Origin: Microbulbifer harenosus
Lineage (GTDB): Bacteria > Pseudomonadota > Gammaproteobacteria > Pseudomonadales > Cellvibrionaceae
Length of the DNA stretch: 64,000 bases
Direction: 5' to 3'
Assembly: GCF_005771435.1 (NCBI RefSeq)
Contig: NZ_VANI01000006.1
Location: 1 to 64,000 of the forward strand
Position numbers and translations under genes: made by a program. The notes under the pieces are model-generated. The model made no database searches and had not been told where the DNA came from. It worked only from the letters and a program-made list of their open reading frames with translations. Below, one piece after another: positions 45,684 to 54,801 of the stretch. Each line of letters opens with the position of its first letter. The first letter of the stretch is position 1.

Positions 45684-46334
45684 ATGTCCACCATGAAATC
45701 CCTCCGCATCCTGTTGCGCCGCACCATGGCCATCGCCGTGCTGACTATCCCGCTGGAAGCCACTTCCGGCGAGGACCGCCGCATCGCCCTGGCGTTCGAC
45801 GACTTCCCCAGCACCAGCAGCAATGAAGGGTTACTGGACGAACTGGAACGGCTGGATATCAAGGCCACATTTTTTCAAGAAACACCAGCGTTGACAAACG
45901 AAGCAAAGAGCGCAAAGAAACGGGGCAAGATCAAAACCCAAAGAAGCCGGGGAAGCACCTCTACCAACACTCAGCGGGAAATCGACGGTGCCACGCGGAT
46001 TCTGCGCAGCCTGGACGAACACCACCCAAGCCTGCTCACTCCATCCTTTGCTCGACAGCCTGAGAAATTCGAGCAGGGCCAAGCCAACACAAACTACTGG
46101 AATTTTCCCGGAGACGCCCTCGCAGATCTGGACGCCCCTCAGGAAATCGCCGAGTTGCTGGCTGAAAATGCCTTTCCCGGCGCCGTGGTAATACTGCACC
46201 CGCGCCATAAGCGACGCGAACATATTCTGCGGGCCCTGCCAGTGATCAGCGAAAGACTGAAGGCAGAGGGATACGAGTTTGCCACGCTCTCGGAGCTGAT
46301 CAGTCCGAAAAACGCTTCGAAACTCGCCACCTGA
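45684..46334 (+). pseudogene. Polysaccharide deacetylase-like protein lacking its catalytic centre
   Basis: 216-residue frame with an N-terminal signal-like segment (LRRTMAIAVLTIPLEATSG). RIALAFDDFPSTSSNEGLLDELERLDIKATFFQ is a NodB-fold first motif, including the DD pair. In place of the expected HxxxH metal motif and following helices there is a short Lys/Arg/Ser-rich stretch (about residues 68-95). The end still resembles the fold (LLTPSFARQPEKF for the Arg/Pro motif; AFPGAVVILHPRHKRREHI for the last His motif; FATLSELI). The protein is about 60-80 residues shorter than a normal deacetylase. Most likely a decayed gene; a non-catalytic role cannot be excluded. Confidence 0.65.
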
Positions 46335-46353
46335 ATACAACCTATCACCGATT

Positions 46354-46379
46354 AGAAAGGCTGCAATTGCAGCCTTTCT
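46354..46379. terminator. Bidirectional terminator between deacetylase-like and MacB-like genes
   Basis: A perfect 26-base palindrome (half-site AGAAAGGCTGCAA) followed by TTTTAAAAA lies between convergent genes. GC core GGCTGC with A/T arms makes it usable from both sides. Confidence 0.82.
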
Positions 46380-46410
46380 TTTAAAAACCTGGTGTTTTCG
46401 CTGCGCCACT

Positions 46411-47631
46411 TCACTCATGCCGCAATGCGTCAATTGGGTCCAGCTGCGCCGCGCGTCTTGCGGGCATATAACCAAACAGCACACCGATACCCGCGGAGAA
46501 CAGGAAGGAAATCAAGTTGATCCCCACATCGAAATGGTAGGGCAGCCCCATCAGTGCAGCGAGTGTGACTGAGGCGATGGTGGCGATGAGTATTCCCAAT
46601 AGCCCCCCCAGTGCTGCGAGCACCACTGCTTCAATCAGAAACTGCAATAGTACTTCCCGCTCCAATGCCCCAATGGCGAGGCGGATACCGATTTCCCGCG
46701 TGCGTTCGGTAACAGACACCAGCATGATGTTCATGATGCCGATGCCTCCCACCAACAGACTTACTGATGCGACCGCGCCGAGCAGGCCAGTGAGTACCTG
46801 GGTGGTGCCGGAGAGGGTGTCGGCGATCTGGCGGGTGTCCAGCACGTTGAAGTCATCGTCTTCGTTGGCTGCCAATCGCCGCCGCTCGCGCATCAGCGCG
46901 GTCAGCTGCAACTTGACGGTATCTATCTGTTCCGCGCTCGCCACGGAAATCATGATGTCGGATATGCTGCGGCGGCTGCCGGCGAGCCGGCGTTGTACGG
47001 CGCCGAGCGGCATCACCACTTTATCGTCCTGATCGCCCATGGGTGCCTGCCCTTTGGATTTCAGCACACCGATGATTTCACATGAGAAATTTTTCACACG
47101 CAGGCTTTCGCCCACCGGCATAGCCGTAGTGCCATAGAGTTCCTTGCGGATGGTTTCGCCAATCACGCATAGGGTTGCACCGCTATTTGCCTCCTGCTCG
47201 TTGAAAAAGCGCCCGGCGGCGAGTTCCCAGCTGCCGGCAAGGAAGTAGTCCGCGGTAGTGCCCACCACTTCCGTGGACCAGTTTTTGGCATAGGCCACTA
47301 CGGTGCTGTTCACTTCGATTTCCGGAGCCACAGCGGCAATGCCCGGGATGCGCTCGCGAATGGCGTCCACATCGCTCAGCTTGAACGGGGGTGGACCGCT
47401 GGCACCGGCACTGCCGGGCGGACCGCGACGAAATCTCGCCTGTCGCAGCATCAGCAGATTACTGCCCAGGTTTTCCACCTGCTGACGCACGGACTCGGTG
47501 GCGCCATTACCGAGCGTTACCATGGTGATTACCGCAGATACACCGATGACGATACCGAGCACGGTGAGAAACGAACGCAGAATATTGCGGCGTACTTCGC
47601 GCACCGCCAATAACAGACTACTCCACAGCAT
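46411..47631 (-). CDS. MacB-type ABC transporter permease
   Basis: 406 residues: one N-terminal helix (SFLTVLGIVIGVSAVITMVTLG), a large periplasmic MacB_PCD domain (VVAYAKNWSTEVVGTTADYF, GATLCVIGETIRKELYG), then three C-terminal helices of the FtsX fold with SLLVGGIGIMNIMLVSVTERTREIGIRLAIGA. Unlike E. coli MacB the ATPase is separate, encoded by the gene that overlaps its start by 14 bp. It is a mechanotransmission-type exporter part, possibly for peptides, siderophores or macrolides. Confidence 0.92.
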   Translation of the reverse strand: MLWSSLLLAVREVRRNILRSFLTVLGIVIGVSAVITMVTLGNGATESVRQQVENLGSNLLMLRQARFRRGPPGSAGASGPPPFKLSDVDAIRERIPGIAAVAPEIEVNSTVVAYAKNWSTEVVGTTADYFLAGSWELAAGRFFNEQEANSGATLCVIGETIRKELYGTTAMPVGESLRVKNFSCEIIGVLKSKGQAPMGDQDDKVVMPLGAVQRRLAGSRRSISDIMISVASAEQIDTVKLQLTALMRERRRLAANEDDDFNVLDTRQIADTLSGTTQVLTGLLGAVASVSLLVGGIGIMNIMLVSVTERTREIGIRLAIGALEREVLLQFLIEAVVLAALGGLLGILIATIASVTLAALMGLPYHFDVGINLISFLFSAGIGVLFGYMPARRAAQLDPIDALRHE

Positions 47632-48349
47632 GATCGCGCTCCTGCAACCGGCCTGCGGCCTGCTCCTGCACTTCGTCGCGCGCTACCAGCCCATCCACGA
47701 AATGCACCACCCGGCGGGCGTAGGCCGCCATGTCCTCTTCGTGGGTGACCATTAATACCGTGATGCCATTGTTGCGGTTGAGGGAGGCTAGCAGCTCCAT
47801 GATTTCATGGCTGCGGCGGGTATCGAGATTGCCAGTGGGCTCGTCAGCAAGCAGTAAGGTCGGATTAGTGACAATCGCGCGGGCAATGGCGACCCTTTGT
47901 TGCTGGCCACCGGAGAGTTCCGCCGGGGTGTGGTGCTCCCAACCCGCAAGGCCCACCTGCGCCAGTGCGCGTTTGGCTGCGGCAGCGCGCACATCTGCAG
48001 GCTCGCCGCGGTATAGCAACGGCAGTTCGACATTTTCCTGTGCGGAAGTACGGGCCAGCAGGTTGAAGCCCTGGAACACAAAACCGAGAAAATGCCGGCG
48101 CAGCAGCGCGCGCTCGTTGCGCGACAGATCCTCGATGCACACATCGCGAAAGCGGTAGCTGCCGGTGGTGGGCACGTCGAGGCAACCAATGATGTTCATC
48201 ACCGTGGATTTACCGGAACCGCTGGGGCCCATTACTGCGACAAAATCCCCCTCGTTCACTTTCAGGTCTACACCGCGCAGCGCCTGAAAGGCGACGTCGC
48301 CCTGGCCATAACTTTTGGTAACCCCGGAGAATTCCAGCAACGCACTCAT
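47618..48349 (-). CDS. MacB/LolD-type ABC transporter ATPase
   Basis: 243 residues. Walker A GPSGSGKST, signature LSGGQQQRVAIARAI, Walker B LLLADEPTGNLDTRRS, H-loop LMVTHEE. Typical of the LolD/MacB subfamily. It starts at 48349 inside the adaptor stop (ATGA overlap) and ends inside the permease start, so the three genes are translationally coupled. The tail after the core (VQEQAAGRLQERDHAVE) is variable. Confidence 0.94.
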   Translation of the reverse strand: MSALLEFSGVTKSYGQGDVAFQALRGVDLKVNEGDFVAVMGPSGSGKSTVMNIIGCLDVPTTGSYRFRDVCIEDLSRNERALLRRHFLGFVFQGFNLLARTSAQENVELPLLYRGEPADVRAAAAKRALAQVGLAGWEHHTPAELSGGQQQRVAIARAIVTNPTLLLADEPTGNLDTRRSHEIMELLASLNRNNGITVLMVTHEEDMAAYARRVVHFVDGLVARDEVQEQAAGRLQERDHAVE

Positions 48350-49815
48350 CCGCGCACTCCCGTCATTCCCGTCACGATTTGCGCGCCCTCTTGTAGCGGG
48401 CCGTCAACAACTTCCGTAAAGCGTCCATCACTCACGCCAGTACGCACACGCACGGGCTTGAGCTGGCCATTTTCCAGCACCCAGACACGGCGCGGGCCAC
48501 GGTTCAGCAGTTGCGGTGCACTCTCACTTTGATTGCGGTTGCGCGGGCCCATAAAACGGCGCGGGCCCGGCATCAGCTGCGCGAGCATGCCGCCTCGTTC
48601 TCCGCTGCGTTCGCCCGCGCGATTTCCCTGGCGCTCAGCGGATGGCCCATCCTCCCCGCGCGAGCGACCGCGTGCTATTCCACCCTCACTGTTTTCCGCT
48701 TCCGGTATCAACTCCGCCGGCGGCGTAAAGCGCAACGCAGTATTTGGCACCAGCAACACATCCTGCTTGGATTCGGTAACAATCGTGGCGATTGCGGTCA
48801 TACCCGGGCGCAGGGTCTGATCCGGGTTTTCCACCGACAACAGGGTTGAGTAGGACACAACGTTATCGACAATGCTGGAACCGAGACTCACGCGGGTAAC
48901 CTCCGCGGGATATTCGCGGCCTGGCCAGGCGTCGACGGTAAAGCGCGCGCTGAGCCCCTTGTCCATTTGGCCGATATCCGCCTCATCCACGCTCACTTCC
49001 AGCTCCATTTTTGACAGATCTTCCGCGAGGGTGAACAGGACCGGTGCCGACAGTGAGGCGGCGACCGTCTGCCCGGGCTCCACCACCCGGGACAGCACTA
49101 CGCCGTCGATGGGCGAGATGATGATGGCCTTGGCGAGATTAGTTTCGGCGGTGGCGAGATCTGCCGAGGCGGAGTCTACATTGGCCTCGGCTACCGCGAG
49201 GTCAGCACGGGCGCGACGCTCAGTGGCTTCCGCGGCCTCCAGCTCGGCCTGCGCGGGCAGGCGGCCTTCCGTCGCCCGCTTCAGGTCCCGCAGACGCTTT
49301 AGATTCTGGGCGGCTTCAATCTGCGAGGCTTCCGCCTGCTGTTCGCGCGCTTTTGCGGAACTGAGCGCGGCCTTGCTCTTGCGCACCTGGTCCTGCCATT
49401 GCACGGTGATCAGCCGCGCCAGTTCCTGGCCCTTCTTGACGTGATCGTTGTAGTCCACGGACACAGTTTCCACCGTGCCGGAAACTTCTGTGCCGATGTC
49501 AACCTGATTCAACGGCTGCAGGTTGCCCGTGGCGGTAACGGTGATTTCCAGATTGCCACGGCCGACAACCGCAGTGGAAAACTGCGGGCTGTCGCCACCG
49601 GAAAATCCGCTGAGTACCCACACACCCAGTGCGGCGGCACCGAGGGTGCCGGCAATCAGCCATTTTTTGTGGGGAAAACGCACTGCATTCGCAGCGCGTG
49701 CGTGGGGTGCATTGTTGTCTTTAACGCGGCTGCCGCGCTTGAACACACCCGCAAACAGTCCGCGGTTACCGGCTTTGTCCAGCATGTCGCGCACGGATTC
49801 GTTACTGCCATTCAT
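48346..49815 (-). CDS. MacA-like periplasmic adaptor
   Basis: About 489 residues from the ATG at 49815 (GGAG nine bases upstream). One membrane anchor (LIAGTLGAAALGVWVLSGF), a lipoyl/barrel-sandwich region (LQPLNQVDIGTEVSGTVETVSVDYNDHVKKGQELARL), a long coiled-coil hairpin rich in Ala/Glu/Arg (about 150-240), IISPIDGVVLSRVVEPGQTV and a beta-barrel. A distinctive insertion of about 65 residues rich in Arg, Gly and Pro (GGIARGRSRGEDGPSAERQG ... MPGPRRFMGPRNRNQ) lies in the C-terminal domain. Couples the ABC pair to the outer-membrane channel encoded 45 bp upstream. Confidence 0.92.
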   Translation of the reverse strand: MNGSNESVRDMLDKAGNRGLFAGVFKRGSRVKDNNAPHARAANAVRFPHKKWLIAGTLGAAALGVWVLSGFSGGDSPQFSTAVVGRGNLEITVTATGNLQPLNQVDIGTEVSGTVETVSVDYNDHVKKGQELARLITVQWQDQVRKSKAALSSAKAREQQAEASQIEAAQNLKRLRDLKRATEGRLPAQAELEAAEATERRARADLAVAEANVDSASADLATAETNLAKAIIISPIDGVVLSRVVEPGQTVAASLSAPVLFTLAEDLSKMELEVSVDEADIGQMDKGLSARFTVDAWPGREYPAEVTRVSLGSSIVDNVVSYSTLLSVENPDQTLRPGMTAIATIVTESKQDVLLVPNTALRFTPPAELIPEAENSEGGIARGRSRGEDGPSAERQGNRAGERSGERGGMLAQLMPGPRRFMGPRNRNQSESAPQLLNRGPRRVWVLENGQLKPVRVRTGVSDGRFTEVVDGPLQEGAQIVTGMTGVRG

Positions 49816-49860
49816 TGGATTTTTCTCCACAATTCCCTGTTCCCTTTCGCTTGATCGCCA

Positions 49861-51234
49861 CTACCAACTGCCGCCGAGGGCGCGGTAAAGGCCGATGGCC
49901 GCCAGGGAGTTTTCTGCGCGAACCTCCAGTAAATTCTGCTCCGCACTCAATACCTGACGCTGGGCATCCAGCACCGTCTGGAAATTTACTGCGCCCGCCT
50001 GGTAGCGGGAAAACGCCAGTTGTTGCGCATTGCGGGCGAGCGTGAGATTTTCGCTCAACTGCGGGATACGCTGTTCACTGCTTTCTAGTGTGGCAAAGGC
50101 ATCGGCCACTTCCGCGAGCGCTGCAAGCAGGGTTTTCTGATAGCTGTTCACCGCTTGGTCGTACTGCGCATCGCGCACAGTGACCTGCTGCTTGAGGCGG
50201 CCACTGTTGAAAATCGGCACGCTGATGGAACCCAACAGCGAGCGCGCCATGCTGGCGGAATCGAACAGATCCGCGGCGTCGAGACTGCTGAAGTCCAACC
50301 CGCCAGCGAGGCGGAAGCTGGGATAGCGCGCGGCTTCGGCGGCGTCGCGGCGGTAACCGGCAGCGGCTACGTTGTGCTCGGCAGCGCGCAGATCCGGGCG
50401 ACGGCGCACCAGATCGGCCGCAATGTCACTCTCCGCGGCCAGGGGCTGCGCCACATAAGGCACTCCGGCGGGCTGTTGCAGACGCGCGTTCAATGCATCC
50501 GGCTCTGCGCCGGAAAGTATCGCGAGGGCGTGCATAGATTGGCTGACGGCACTCTCCTGCGCCGGTAACTGCACCAGTAGCTGGCCGAGGCTGAGGCGCG
50601 TCTGGGTGAGTTCCAGTTCGCTGTCGAGCCCCACCTGGTAACGGGCCTCAATGAGCTCTGCCGTTTCCCGCTGCGCGGCGAGGTTGCGCTTGAGGATATC
50701 CGCCTGCGCCTGGGCACGGCGCAGATCGATATAGCTGCTGGCCACTTCCGCGGCCAGTGAGATCTGCGCATCCTGCAGGCTGGCGGAAGAGGCCTGAATA
50801 TCTTCCCCAGCGGCGCGGGCACTGTCGCGGTTGGCTCCGAACAGATCCAGTTCCCAGCTGGCACTGAGACCTGCGCCGTAACGGCTCTGATCGTCGCTGC
50901 GCGAGACTGAACTGCTGCCGCTCAGCTCCGGTTGCAGTGCGGCACCGGCGATAACACCCTGAGCGTGGGCGGCACGCAGGGCGGCCTGTGCACTGCGCAA
51001 ATCCGGGTTGGCCGCGAGCGCCTCGCCGACCAGGTCCACCATCAAGGGGTCGTCAAAACGCTGCCACCAGTCAGTGGCGGTCGCGGGCAATTCCCCCGCG
51101 ACGGATTTGCCGTCGATGTCCGCGGCGAATACCGGGCCGACGGTCGCGACACCACCGACGGTGATGGCGAGCAGCACCGGGATGGTTCGGAGTAAAGGGG
51201 ATTTTTTGTTCACGGCGTAATCAGAGTCATCCAT
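49861..51234 (-). CDS. Outer-membrane efflux channel, NodT/OprM family
   Basis: 457 residues: signal sequence (PVLLAITVGGVATVGPVFA), then the two repeated outer-membrane efflux domains (DWWQRFDDPLMVDLVGEALAANPDLRSAQAALRAAHAQ; ASWELDLFGANRDSARAAG; RRRPDLRAAEHNVAAAGYRRDAAEAARYPSFRLAGG; SRYQAGAVNFQTVLDAQRQVL). No lipobox Cys. First gene of the four-gene exporter operon, giving a complete MacAB-TolC-like machine. Confidence 0.92.
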   Translation of the reverse strand: MDDSDYAVNKKSPLLRTIPVLLAITVGGVATVGPVFAADIDGKSVAGELPATATDWWQRFDDPLMVDLVGEALAANPDLRSAQAALRAAHAQGVIAGAALQPELSGSSSVSRSDDQSRYGAGLSASWELDLFGANRDSARAAGEDIQASSASLQDAQISLAAEVASSYIDLRRAQAQADILKRNLAAQRETAELIEARYQVGLDSELELTQTRLSLGQLLVQLPAQESAVSQSMHALAILSGAEPDALNARLQQPAGVPYVAQPLAAESDIAADLVRRRPDLRAAEHNVAAAGYRRDAAEAARYPSFRLAGGLDFSSLDAADLFDSASMARSLLGSISVPIFNSGRLKQQVTVRDAQYDQAVNSYQKTLLAALAEVADAFATLESSEQRIPQLSENLTLARNAQQLAFSRYQAGAVNFQTVLDAQRQVLSAEQNLLEVRAENSLAAIGLYRALGGSW

Positions 51235-51287
51235 TTTGAATGACCATAGAATGCCGCAGCGCCTTGAAAAAGCCGCGTTAAGAAGGG

Positions 51288-51309
51288 TTAACTTTGGGTA
51301 ATTAACTTT
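51288..51309. promoter_or_regulatory. Direct repeat upstream of exporter operon
   Basis: TTAACTTT occurs at 51288-51295 and again at 51302-51309, 14 bases apart start to start, about 55 bases upstream of the channel gene start. It may be an operator for a two-component regulator or part of the promoter; no family consensus was matched. Confidence 0.35.
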
Positions 51310-51349
51310 AATTGCGGTCCGGCTGAGAACCGCAGGCGCAGCCCACGGC

Positions 51350-52288
51350 TCAACAGTGAACCAGCGCGCCGGTCAGATTCACGCGCCTGCCGCCACTGCT
51401 GAGCGAAAATCCGGTGCCTGTCGCGCTCTGCGCGGACTGAAACAGGACTTCTGCCGGAAGAAATATCGGCTTGATGAAGTCCACACCCAAGGTGAACCGG
51501 TCCGGCAGGGTTCCCGCGTAGGCCCCCTCCTCCAACGCCGCCAGGCAGCGCGCTTTGGTCCACATACCGTGAGCAATGGCGCGCGGGAATCCGAATATTT
51601 TTGCGGTGGAGGCGCTGAGATGAATGGGGTTGCGATCACCGGAAACACGCGCGTAACGCCTGCCGATATCCGCGGGCACCTGCCAGTTGACCGCGCTCGC
51701 ACAGCCCTCGTCCACAGGTGCCACCCAGGCTTTCTTGCCGCTAGACGGCCTGGACACTTTCGCTTCCCCGTGAGGCGTGCGGCTCAGCAGTGTGCTGACA
51801 CACTCCCATACCAGCTCCCCGTTAACACGCACGCTTGTCAGCAACTCAAACTCATAGCCCCGTTTAACCGCGACCGCGGCAGCCAGATCACAGCGTATAT
51901 CCAGATGTTCACGCTCCAGCAACGGGCGGTACTGAGTAATGCTGTTGCGCACATGGACTACCCCCAACACCGGGAACGGAAATGCCTCACTGACCAGCAG
52001 TTTCAGCTGCAAAGGCATGGCCAGTACAAAAGGATAGGTTGCCGGCAGATGCTGCCCGGGGCCAAAACCACAGACATCGCGGTATATCTGCAGATGAACG
52101 GGATCAACCGCCTGATTGCCAAGCAATACACTGGCGAGCACCCGCTCCTGCCCCGGAGGGAGCCGGCCCGGTTTGCGGGCAGTCAGGGCGCGGAAATACA
52201 ACGGCAATATGGCCGGGCGGGTATCGAGATCAAATTGTAACGGCATGGGTGTGTTTACCGCGCGAGGCGCAGTGGCAATCCTGTGCAT
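51350..52288 (-). CDS. MaoC-like hot-dog acyl dehydratase
   Basis: 312-residue double hot-dog protein. The C-terminal half has the MaoC/hydratase-2 signature: YARVSGDRNPIHLSASTAKIFGFPRAIAHGMW, with the catalytic Asp/His pair in the D-x-N-P-I-H block, then a hydrophobic helix. The N-terminal half is a degenerate second hot-dog. Such proteins hydrate or dehydrate acyl thioesters in fatty-acid or polyhydroxyalkanoate metabolism. Start ATG at 52288 (GGAG 12 bases upstream); ATG 52246 is the alternative. Confidence 0.82.
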   Translation of the reverse strand: MHRIATAPRAVNTPMPLQFDLDTRPAILPLYFRALTARKPGRLPPGQERVLASVLLGNQAVDPVHLQIYRDVCGFGPGQHLPATYPFVLAMPLQLKLLVSEAFPFPVLGVVHVRNSITQYRPLLEREHLDIRCDLAAAVAVKRGYEFELLTSVRVNGELVWECVSTLLSRTPHGEAKVSRPSSGKKAWVAPVDEGCASAVNWQVPADIGRRYARVSGDRNPIHLSASTAKIFGFPRAIAHGMWTKARCLAALEEGAYAGTLPDRFTLGVDFIKPIFLPAEVLFQSAQSATGTGFSLSSGGRRVNLTGALVHC

Positions 52289-52381
52289 CTGAACAACAAG
52301 CTCCGCATGATAAATCGAATGGATACGGGCAGGTAGCCCGATGCTACGCCATTCTGCCAGTCAACGATGCCGTAAAAATGA

Positions 52382-52407
52382 CAAAACCCGGCAGTTGCCG
52401 GGTTTTG
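52382..52407 (-). terminator. Terminator of the prolyl oligopeptidase gene
   Basis: CAAAACCCGGCA and its complement flank a 2-base centre; both strands show a T run after the stem. It lies 36 bases after the stop codon of the peptidase gene on the minus strand. Confidence 0.88.
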
Positions 52408-52442
52408 CGTTGAATTACGCGAAACGTCCTTTCGGAATCGGT

Positions 52443-54617
52443 TCAGCCCTGGGGCAATTCGCTAATGCCCATGTTGTACAGGGTAAAACCGAAAATGTCC
52501 GCATACTGCTCAATGGATTTCGACACCGGAGTGCCGGCACCGTGGCCCGCATTGGTCTCGATGCGGATCAGGGTCGGTACCGCCCCAGACTGTTTGGCCT
52601 GCAGCTCGGCGGCAAACTTGAAGGAATGCGCCGGTACCACGCGATCGTCGTGATCGGCAGTAGTGACCAGAGTCGCCGGGTAATTCACACCCGCCTTCAC
52701 GTTGTGCACCGGGGAATAGCCTTTCAGGTACTCGAACATTTCCTGGCTCTGCTCGGCAGTGCCGTAATCGTAGGCCCAGCCGGCGCCGGCGGTGAAGGTG
52801 TGGTAGCGCAGCATGTCCATTACCCCCACCGCGGGAAGCGCGACTTTCACCAGGTCCGGGCGCTGGGTCATGACTGCACCCACCAGCAGCCCGCCGTTGG
52901 AACCGCCGCGAATCGCGAGGTAATCCCGGGACGTGTAGCGCTGCTCAATCAGATATTCACCTGCGGCAATGAAGTCGTCGAACACATTCTGCTTCTGCAG
53001 CTTGGTGCCGGCATCGTGCCAGCGCTTGCCATACTCGCCGCCACCGCGCAGGTTCGGCACCGCGTACACGCCGCCCAGCTCCAGCCACACCGCATTGGGG
53101 ATGCTGAAACTTGGGGTCAGGCTGATGTTGAAGCCGCCGTAGCCGTACAGAATGGTCGGGTTCTTGCCGTTGAGCTTGAGACCTTTTTTGTAGGTGATCA
53201 GCATCGGCACCCTGGTGCCGTCCCTGGATGTGTAAAACACCTGCTTGGACTCGTAACCGGCCGGATCGAACTTGGCACCGGATTCGCGGTAAACACTGGA
53301 TTTACCCTCTTCCACGTCAAACGCAAAAATGGTGGATGGCGTCTTGTAGTTGGTGAAGGTGTAATACAGGGTTTTGTCTTCGCGTTTGCCGTCGGGCGCG
53401 CTCACACTGCCCGGGCCAGGCAGCGCGATTTCACGCACCTGTTTGCCGTTGTAGTCGTACTGGTAGACCTTGGACAGCGCATCCACCATATACTCGGCAA
53501 AGAAGTAACCACCGCCGGTGGAGGCCGTCAGTACATTTTCGGTCTCGGGAATAAAGTCCTGCCAGTTTTCCGGTACCGGATTGGCCGCATCCACGGTGAC
53601 GATTTTCTTGTTGGGCGCATTGCGGTCGGTGACCAGGAACAGCTTGCTGCCCTGGTTGTCGATTACGTAGGTGTCGGAATCAAAATCCGTCAGTACCGGC
53701 ACCAGCGGGGCGTCAGACTTGGTGAGATCCACAATGAACAGGTCGTTGCCGGAGGTGGACGTAGCGCCGGAAATCACCAGATAGCGGTCGTCTTCTGTCA
53801 CGGTGCCGGATACGTAGCGGCGCTTCTGAGCCTCGCTACCGCCGAATACCAGCGCGTCTTCAGCCTGGGGCTGGCCCAGCTTGTGGTAATAGAGCTTATG
53901 CTGGTCGGTCTTGGCAGACAGCTCGCTGCCTTCCGGTTTGTCGTAGCTGGAATAGTAAAAACCTTCGTTACCTTTCCAGGAGATGCCGGAGAATTTCACA
54001 TCCACCAATGGTGCTTCGAGCACCTCTTTGGTCTCTGCATTAATGATGTAGATCTTGCGCCAGTCACTGCCACCTTCCGAAACCGCATAGGCAGCGATGG
54101 AACCATCTTTGGAAAATTCCAGCGTGGCAAGTGAGGTCGTGCCATCTTCGCTGAAGGTGTTCGGATCGAGGAAAACTTCCGCTTCACCATCGCCCTTCTT
54201 GCGCCAAACCACATACTGGTTCTGCAGACCGTCGTTGCGGTAGAAGTAGGTGTAATCGCCTTCTTTAAAGGGCGAACCAACTTTTTCGTAGTTCCACAGG
54301 GCTTCCAGGCGCTGCTTGAGGGCATCGCGGTAAGGAATCTGATCGAGATAGCTGAAGGTGACTTTGTTCTGGGTTTTCACCCAGGCTTCGGTTTCCGGGC
54401 TGCGGTCATCTTCCAGCCACCGGTAGGGATCGGCGATCTCGGTACCAAAATACGTATCGATGACATCGTCTTTGCGGGTCGGCGGATACGTCAACGCCGC
54501 CGTCTGTGCGGCGGGTGCCGCCTCTACAGTTTCACTCATGGATTTGGTGTTCTCCGGGGACTCTCCCGAGCAGGCAGCCAGTACTCCGGCCACGGCCAGT
54601 GCGGATAGTTTTTTCAT
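52443..54617 (-). CDS. Prolyl oligopeptidase family lipoprotein (S9A)
   Basis: About 724 residues from the ATG at 54617 (GGAGG upstream). Lipobox LAAC with Cys16. N-terminal beta-propeller from [28 protein letters not shown]; the C-terminal alpha/beta hydrolase has the nucleophile Ser near 572 in [13 protein letters not shown], an Asp in [15 protein letters not shown] and His near 690 in NAGHGAG. It cleaves short peptides after proline in the periplasm or at the outer membrane. Size and motifs are standard. Confidence 0.95.
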   Translation of the reverse strand: MKKLSALAVAGVLAACSGESPENTKSMSETVEAAPAAQTAALTYPPTRKDDVIDTYFGTEIADPYRWLEDDRSPETEAWVKTQNKVTFSYLDQIPYRDALKQRLEALWNYEKVGSPFKEGDYTYFYRNDGLQNQYVVWRKKGDGEAEVFLDPNTFSEDGTTSLATLEFSKDGSIAAYAVSEGGSDWRKIYIINAETKEVLEAPLVDVKFSGISWKGNEGFYYSSYDKPEGSELSAKTDQHKLYYHKLGQPQAEDALVFGGSEAQKRRYVSGTVTEDDRYLVISGATSTSGNDLFIVDLTKSDAPLVPVLTDFDSDTYVIDNQGSKLFLVTDRNAPNKKIVTVDAANPVPENWQDFIPETENVLTASTGGGYFFAEYMVDALSKVYQYDYNGKQVREIALPGPGSVSAPDGKREDKTLYYTFTNYKTPSTIFAFDVEEGKSSVYRESGAKFDPAGYESKQVFYTSRDGTRVPMLITYKKGLKLNGKNPTILYGYGGFNISLTPSFSIPNAVWLELGGVYAVPNLRGGGEYGKRWHDAGTKLQKQNVFDDFIAAGEYLIEQRYTSRDYLAIRGGSNGGLLVGAVMTQRPDLVKVALPAVGVMDMLRYHTFTAGAGWAYDYGTAEQSQEMFEYLKGYSPVHNVKAGVNYPATLVTTADHDDRVVPAHSFKFAAELQAKQSGAVPTLIRIETNAGHGAGTPVSKSIEQYADIFGFTLYNMGISELPQG

Positions 54618-54801
54618 TATTCGGGGACCTCCCGGTTGCTCCCAATACATTGGATGGATTTTGCAAAACCATTAGGAAACCCAATTCCCGCGGGCAGATC
54701 AAGGAAATGCCGGAAAGCGGAAAAACCCAGGATAATAAGCCACCAAATAAATAAATTAAAAAACAAAAATCTAATCAATAAGCAGCGGACCAACTAATCC
54801 G

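Noticed and set aside
52341..54134. 597-codon open frame on the plus strand
   Set aside because: It is the antisense of the prolyl oligopeptidase gene, whose motifs and ribosome binding site are convincing. The antisense translation resembles no family and is a product of high G+C codon use.
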